A DNA stretch of 17,386 nucleotides from Moraxellaceae bacterium (GTDB lineage Bacteria; Pseudomonadota; Gammaproteobacteria; Pseudomonadales; Moraxellaceae), in NCBI GenBank assembly GCA_030684415.1, contig JAUXNL010000185.1:1-17386 (forward strand), in the 5' to 3' direction. How positions within the stretch are numbered: the stretch's first letter is position 1; each line of letters starts with the position of its first letter. The position numbers and the translations under genes were made by a program. Positions 13,561-17,386 of this stretch are shown here, one piece after another. Below the pieces are notes generated by a model that was not told where the DNA came from, did not search any database, and saw nothing but the letters and a program-made list of their open reading frames with translations.

Positions 13561-16386
13561 TTAGTGCCCGCCAAGCAGTTGGTTCCACCAATGCATAACG
13601 AGGGCGCGTTCCGTGAGGAATTCGTCGTCGTTTACCCTGGTTTCCCGGTTGGCGAGCGCGAGGCGATGGCCGCGGGCACGGTATTGCAGATAGGCATCCC
13701 TGAGCCCGGCGGCCGCATCGGAGGGGAGAAGACCTCGGTTGGCGAGACCTTCCAGGATACGGACGTTATCGGGGTAGCGGGTCAGCTCAGGGGATTCGTG
13801 CGCCCACGCCAAGACGGCGTATTGCACCATAAATTCGATATCCACGATACCGCCGCGGTCGTGCTTGAGATCAAAACCACGCCCACCTTTGCCTGGCGCC
13901 TCCGACGAAAGATGGCTGCGCATCTTGTCGCGCATTTCCACCACTTCGCGGCGTAACTGCGGCAAATCCCGCTGCCGCGACAGCAGCTCATGACGCTCGG
14001 CATCAAACGCCTCGGCAAGTCGCTTGTCGCCCGCCACCACGCGGGCCCGCACCAGCGCCTGATGCTCCCAGGTCCAGGCCTTGTCTTCCTGGTACTTGCG
14101 GAACGCAGAGAGCGAACTGACCAGCAACCCGGCGTTACCCGAGGGGCGCAAGCGCATGTCCACTTCGTAGAGCTGGCCGGCACCGGTCGCGGCCGTCAGG
14201 AACGCGATGATTTTCTGGCCAAAGCGGGCAAAGAAACTGGCGTTGTCGAGCGGACGTTCACCATCGGTTTCACCGTCCGGGCTGGCATTGTGGACGAACA
14301 CCAGATCCAGATCAGAGCCATAGCCCAGTTCAAGACCGCCCAGCTTGCCGTAACCCGCCACGATGAAGTCCGGGTCACAAGGCGTGCCGTCTGCGCGATA
14401 GGGCGTGCCATGTTTGGCGGTCAGCGAGCGCCAGGTCAGCCAAAGCACCTCTTCCAGCACGGCCTCGGCAATCCAGGTGAGATAGTCGCTGACCTTCATG
14501 AGCGGCAAGGTCCCGGTGATGTCCGAGGCAGCCACCCGCAGCACATGCCCCTTCTTGAAAATTCGCAGCGCCTGCATTTGCGCTTCGAGATCGTCTTCCG
14601 GCAAGCGCACCAGCGCCTGTCTCAACTCGGCCTCCAGCTCCGCTTTCCCCGGTGGCGCAAACAGGGTTTCAGCATTGAGCAATTCGTCGAGCAGCACCGG
14701 ATAGCGCGCCAACTCGTCGGCAATCCAGGGGCTGGCCGCACAGAGACTCACCAGCCGTGCGAGCGCCGCACGATTCTCTACCAACAACATCATGTAAGCG
14801 GAACGGCGCAGCACAGACTCCACCAACGGCAATGCGCGCAGCAGCGCCACATCCGGCTCTTCCTGCCGAGCACACTCGGCCAGCAACAACGGCATCAGCC
14901 GGTCCAGGCGCTCACGACCAACCGGCTGCAACGCACGCACCACACGACTCTCGCGCAGCTCAATAAGACGCCGTGCCGTATCGGCAGAAGCAAGAAACCC
15001 CTGCTGCTCCAGCAACTGCGGCAACTCCTCACCGGCACACCAGAGCAAGACGGCGCCACTGTCAGCCGCCGGAGCCTCCTCTTCACGCGCCACAATCACA
15101 TCGCGAAAATGGCCGGCCACGCAGGCACGATGCTGCTCCAGCACCGACAGGAACTCATCACTGCCCGTGAACCCAAGACTGAGCGCCAAGCGCTCCATGT
15201 CGCCGGCCGCCACCGGCAAATCCTGAGTCTGGCGATCCAGCCTCATCTGCAGGCGATGTTCGACCTGCCGCAAAAAAATATACGCCTCTGCCAGAGCACC
15301 ACAGGCACTGGTCGGCAACAAACCAGACTCGCCCAGTAGCGCCAGCACTGGCAGCAACTCGCGTTGCTGCAAACGGCGATCGACCCCCCCACGGATGAGC
15401 TGGAAGGCCTGGACGATGAACTCCGCCTCACGAATGCCCCCACGACCAAGCTTGACGTTAGTGTCCATGCCTTTACGGCGCACTTCGCGCTCGATCATCG
15501 CTTTCATTTCGCGCAAGGACTCAAAGGCACCGAAATCAATGTAGCGTCGGAACACAAAGGGCCGCAGTGATTGCATCAGCAGTTGCCCACTCTCGATGTC
15601 ACCCGCGCAGATGCGCGCCTTGATCAGGGCATAGCGCTCCCATTCGCGCCCATGCTGCTCGTAATAGGTTTCCATGGCGGTAAATGAGCTGGCCAGCGCC
15701 GAACCGTCGCCCCAAGGTCGCAGGCGCATGTCGACACGAAAGACAAAGCCGTCGGCCGTCACCGTGTCGAGCAGGCGCATGATTTTCTGACCCACCCGCA
15801 CAAAGAATTCCTGATTGGAAATACGTGCAGGCCCGGTGGTTTCGCCGGCTTCGGGATAAACAAAGATGAGATCAATATCAGATGAAAGATTGAGCTCCTG
15901 CGCTCCCAGCTTGCCCATGCCGATGACACTGAGCTGTTGCCTGCACCCTGAGTTTTCGCCAACTGGCTCACCATGGGTACATACCAGCGCCGCATGGGCA
16001 TGGGCCAGCGCCACCTCGATGCAGGCATCGGCAAAATCCGAGAGCTCCCGCGTCAGTTCGGTAACGCTGCAAAGGCCGTTCACGTCACGGTATATCCAGC
16101 GCAGCATCTCACGCTGACGCCACTGCCGCAGTTGCTGCATCAGCAATGCTTCATCGGGCTCGGCCTGCAAGGCCAGCAAAACATCTCGCCGGGATGCCGG
16201 CCCCTCACTCAACAAGGCAAAGGCCACCGCATCAGGGTCGCGCTGCACAACTGTCAACGCATAGTCACTGGCCAACCACACACGCCGCCACGACGGCATG
16301 GACGGAAGCGTGCTGGCAAGATCAGGGGACAGAGCAGGCATGCCATCAGGCAGCAAGGAAAGATCAACAGGGGTAACAGGCTTCAT
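13561..16386 (-). CDS. glnE: Bifunctional glutamine synthetase adenylyltransferase/deadenylase
   Basis: Controls glutamine synthetase by adding AMP to, and removing it from, a tyrosine of GlnA, in response to PII protein and glutamine. Two nucleotidyltransferase domains are visible. The N-terminal one has VIGMGKLGAQELNLSSDIDL (154-173) with D170 and D172, and is the deadenylylating domain in the E. coli enzyme. The C-terminal one has GYGKLGGLELGYGSDLDLVF with the D-x-D pair at about 692/694, and is the adenylylating domain. Each is followed by VDMRLRPWGDGS or VDMRLRPSGNAG and by GRGGIREAEFIVQ or DRGGIVDIEFMVQ. The ATG at 16386 (6 bases after GGAG) gives 941 residues. The upstream TTG at 16401 would place the ribosome binding site inside the gene. 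The target GlnA tyrosine is also encoded in this window. Confidence 0.97.
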   Translation of the reverse strand: MKPVTPVDLSLLPDGMPALSPDLASTLPSMPSWRRVWLASDYALTVVQRDPDAVAFALLSEGPASRRDVLLALQAEPDEALLMQQLRQWRQREMLRWIYRDVNGLCSVTELTRELSDFADACIEVALAHAHAALVCTHGEPVGENSGCRQQLSVIGMGKLGAQELNLSSDIDLIFVYPEAGETTGPARISNQEFFVRVGQKIMRLLDTVTADGFVFRVDMRLRPWGDGSALASSFTAMETYYEQHGREWERYALIKARICAGDIESGQLLMQSLRPFVFRRYIDFGAFESLREMKAMIEREVRRKGMDTNVKLGRGGIREAEFIVQAFQLIRGGVDRRLQQRELLPVLALLGESGLLPTSACGALAEAYIFLRQVEHRLQMRLDRQTQDLPVAAGDMERLALSLGFTGSDEFLSVLEQHRACVAGHFRDVIVAREEEAPAADSGAVLLWCAGEELPQLLEQQGFLASADTARRLIELRESRVVRALQPVGRERLDRLMPLLLAECARQEEPDVALLRALPLVESVLRRSAYMMLLVENRAALARLVSLCAASPWIADELARYPVLLDELLNAETLFAPPGKAELEAELRQALVRLPEDDLEAQMQALRIFKKGHVLRVAASDITGTLPLMKVSDYLTWIAEAVLEEVLWLTWRSLTAKHGTPYRADGTPCDPDFIVAGYGKLGGLELGYGSDLDLVFVHNASPDGETDGERPLDNASFFARFGQKIIAFLTAATGAGQLYEVDMRLRPSGNAGLLVSSLSAFRKYQEDKAWTWEHQALVRARVVAGDKRLAEAFDAERHELLSRQRDLPQLRREVVEMRDKMRSHLSSEAPGKGGRGFDLKHDRGGIVDIEFMVQYAVLAWAHESPELTRYPDNVRILEGLANRGLLPSDAAAGLRDAYLQYRARGHRLALANRETRVNDDEFLTERALVMHWWNQLLGGH

Positions 16387-16449
16387 TCGGGGCTCCAGCA
16401 AACACCCTCATCCTGCCTTCGGCCCAGCGGCGATGCCAGTGGCACAGGT

Positions 16450-17001
16450 TTATTTGCCCTTGGGCTTGGGGGACAGCAAAGAGCTTTGCTGCACCGTGAA
16501 CGACACGGCAGCCGACGACGCCAGCACCTTGCCGGCACTGTCCACGACCCTTGCCACCAGGGTGTGAGTCCCACGATCAATGTTCTCGTCCAGCGCGATG
16601 CTGGTGCCCCCGCCATTGGAAATCACCTTGCCATCCAGCAATACCTCCAGCCGGTGGCCGTCGGCCAGGCTGGGAGAAACCGTTACCGCCACGGGAACGG
16701 CATCCTCACCACGGCGATACGAGGTGTCCGCTGGTGGGCTGCTGAGCAGCACCGTATAGGCCAGCGCCTGCTGACGCGCAGGAGTTGGATCGCCTGCAGA
16801 GGAGGATGGCGGTGACGAGCCCTTGGGGAATGGCATGGTCATGATCGGCGATGTCTGTACCGGCACCGCCCCCTCGCGCGGGGTATCGGTCAGCACCAGA
16901 TTGCCGCTGGCATCAACATATTTGTAGATCTGCGCTTGCGCCGGCAGTGCCGGCAGACACAGCACCAGCATCGCGACACGCAGGAATCGGGACGACCGCA
17001 T
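16450..17001 (-). CDS. Exported DUF4124-domain protein
   Basis: A 183-residue protein with a clear signal peptide: Arg residues at the start, a hydrophobic core (VAMLVLCLPAL) and a likely cleavage after AQA near residue 23, so it should reach the periplasm. The DUF4124 signature follows at once (QIYKYVDASGNLVLTDTPRE, 24-43). A Pro/Ser-rich linker (about 55-75) leads to a C-terminal region (about 80-175) with alternating strands such as VAVTVSPSLADGHRLEVLLD and THTLVARVVDSAGKVLASS, which looks like an Ig-like or Big-type fold. The function is not established; members often sit beside glnA and ntrBC in proteobacteria. The ATG at 17001 has AAGGAG 7 bases upstream, inside an inverted repeat. It is separated from glnA by a terminator and from glnE by 63 bases. 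Confidence 0.85.
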   Translation of the reverse strand: MRSSRFLRVAMLVLCLPALPAQAQIYKYVDASGNLVLTDTPREGAVPVQTSPIMTMPFPKGSSPPSSSAGDPTPARQQALAYTVLLSSPPADTSYRRGEDAVPVAVTVSPSLADGHRLEVLLDGKVISNGGGTSIALDENIDRGTHTLVARVVDSAGKVLASSAAVSFTVQQSSLLSPKPKGK

Positions 17002-17004
17002 GTG

Positions 17005-17032
17005 CCCTCTCCTTCTTGGATAATGGAGAGGG
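17005..17032 (-). promoter_or_regulatory. Inverted repeat that could mask the ribosome binding site of the DUF4124 gene
   Basis: On the minus strand, CCCTCTCC (17032-17025) and GGAGAGGG (17012-17005) form a perfect 8-base stem with a 12-base loop. The 3' arm contains most of the AAGGAG ribosome binding site, just before the ATG at 17001. If the hairpin forms in the mRNA it would limit translation. The repeat is seen directly; its regulatory role is inferred. Confidence 0.4.
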
Positions 17033-17082
17033 AGCCTAGCCCCTAACCCCGACCGGCGCGAACTGCCATGGCGCCGAAATGC

Positions 17083-17110
17083 AAAGAGGCCCGCATAAGC
17101 GGGCCTCTTT
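17083..17110 (-). terminator. Intrinsic terminator after glnA
   Basis: A perfect 12-base inverted repeat, AAAGAGGCCCGC (17083-17094) and GCGGGCCTCTTT (17099-17110), encloses a 4-base loop, 45 bases past the glnA stop. Read in the glnA direction, the GC-rich stem ends in CTTT and is followed by GCATTT, a moderate U-rich tail. On the opposite strand the tail is a clean TTTTT, so it may work in both directions. Its position between two genes on the same strand makes it the end of the glnA transcript. Confidence 0.85.
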
Positions 17111-17155
17111 TTACGGCTTTCTGGTGAAAAACGGCGGCCAAAGCCGCCACTTTCA

Positions 17156-17386
17156 TCAGCAGCTGTAGTACAGCTCGAACTCGACCGGGTGCACCGAGGT
17201 GCTCACCAGACGGGCTTCTTCGGTCTTCAGCTCGATGTAGGCATCAAGCATTTCCTTGGTGAACACGCCGCCCTTGAGCAGGAACTCGTGGTCGGCCTTG
17301 AGGGCGGCGAGTGCCGTCTCCAGGTTTTCGGCCACGGTTGGCACCAGCGCGTCTTCTTCCGGCGGCAGGTCGTACAGATCCTTGTC
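17156..17386 (-). CDS. glnA: Glutamine synthetase type I, C-terminal 76 residues (cut by window edge)
   Basis: Makes glutamine from glutamate, ammonia and ATP as a dodecamer; the gene starts beyond the right edge. The visible part begins DKDLYDLPPEEDAL, which holds the regulatory adenylylation site NLYDLP of type I-beta enzymes (here DLYDLP, Tyr codon at 17374-17372). It ends HPVEFELYYSC, the typical GlnA C-terminus, before the stop. FLLKGGVFTKEMLDAYIELK in between is also typical. The frame is open to the end of the window; a GTG at 17344 inside it is an internal valine, not a start. The window also encodes GlnE, the enzyme that would modify this tyrosine. Confidence 0.97.
   Translation of the reverse strand, partial: DKDLYDLPPEEDALVPTVAENLETALAALKADHEFLLKGGVFTKEMLDAYIELKTEEARLVSTSVHPVEFELYYSC

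Noticed and set aside
12617..13564. 315-codon plus-strand open frame opposite ilvE
   Set aside because: Antisense shadow of ilvE, which has unambiguous motifs and a normal length. The plus-strand product shows no family signature.
13514..13591. N-terminal extension of IlvE to 13591
   Set aside because: It would overlap the end of glnE and add residues absent from the family. The ATG at 13513 has a properly spaced GGAG and the expected N-terminus.
13990..15339. 449-codon plus-strand open frame opposite glnE
   Set aside because: It is a mirror of the strongly conserved glnE coding sequence, caused by GC-rich codon use. The product is rich in Gln, Arg and His with no recognisable domain.
16387..16401. 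TTG start for GlnE at 16401
   Set aside because: The GGAG ribosome binding site lies inside this extension, placed correctly for the ATG at 16386.

Overview
This window comes from a proteobacterium, most likely a beta- or gammaproteobacterium. Supporting signs are the bifunctional GlnE, the IlvE N-terminus (MSMSDRDGVIWYDG), the DUF4124 envelope protein beside glnA and the ELM1-family protein. The sequence alone does not settle the genus. Every convincing gene lies on the minus strand, so transcription runs from the high coordinates towards position 1.

Right part (about 12.6-17.4 kb) is chromosomal housekeeping. It holds the 3' end of glnA (glutamine synthetase, including its adenylylation tyrosine), a strong hairpin terminator, a secreted DUF4124 protein, glnE (the adenylyltransferase that modifies GlnA) and ilvE (branched-chain aminotransferase).

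Middle part (about 7.1-12.6 kb) is an accessory cell-surface polysaccharide region. It has an ELM1-family protein, a GT10-type glycosyltransferase, a GT25-type glycosyltransferase, a small GT-A-like protein with a DxD motif, a GT-B-type glycosyltransferase and a divergent glycosyltransferase-like protein of unknown family.

Left part (0.2-7.05 kb) is a compact dTDP-sugar operon, rmlB-rmlD-rmlA-rmlC-fdtA-fdtC-fdtB, followed by one more GT-B glycosyltransferase. RmlA and RmlB make dTDP-4-keto-6-deoxyglucose. RmlC and RmlD turn it into dTDP-L-rhamnose. FdtA, FdtB and FdtC (or the Qdt equivalents) turn it into a dTDP-3-acetamido-3,6-dideoxyhexose (Fuc3NAc or Qui3NAc). The glycosyltransferases probably build an O-antigen, LPS outer core or similar glycan containing these sugars. 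No flippase, polymerase or ABC exporter gene is visible, so the locus probably continues to the left.

Most junctions in the sugar operon are 4-base stop/start overlaps (ATGA or GTGA). The two largest gaps between surface-polysaccharide genes (115 and 85 bases) are each filled exactly by a short open frame (39 and 29 codons). Each frame begins on the stop codon of the gene before it and ends on the start codon of the gene after it. A third, 6-codon frame has the same arrangement at the 9007/7908 junction. These hidden frames, and the ambiguous start of the gene at 7135-7908, are the most unusual features here. No tRNA, rRNA, CRISPR array or insertion sequence was recognised.
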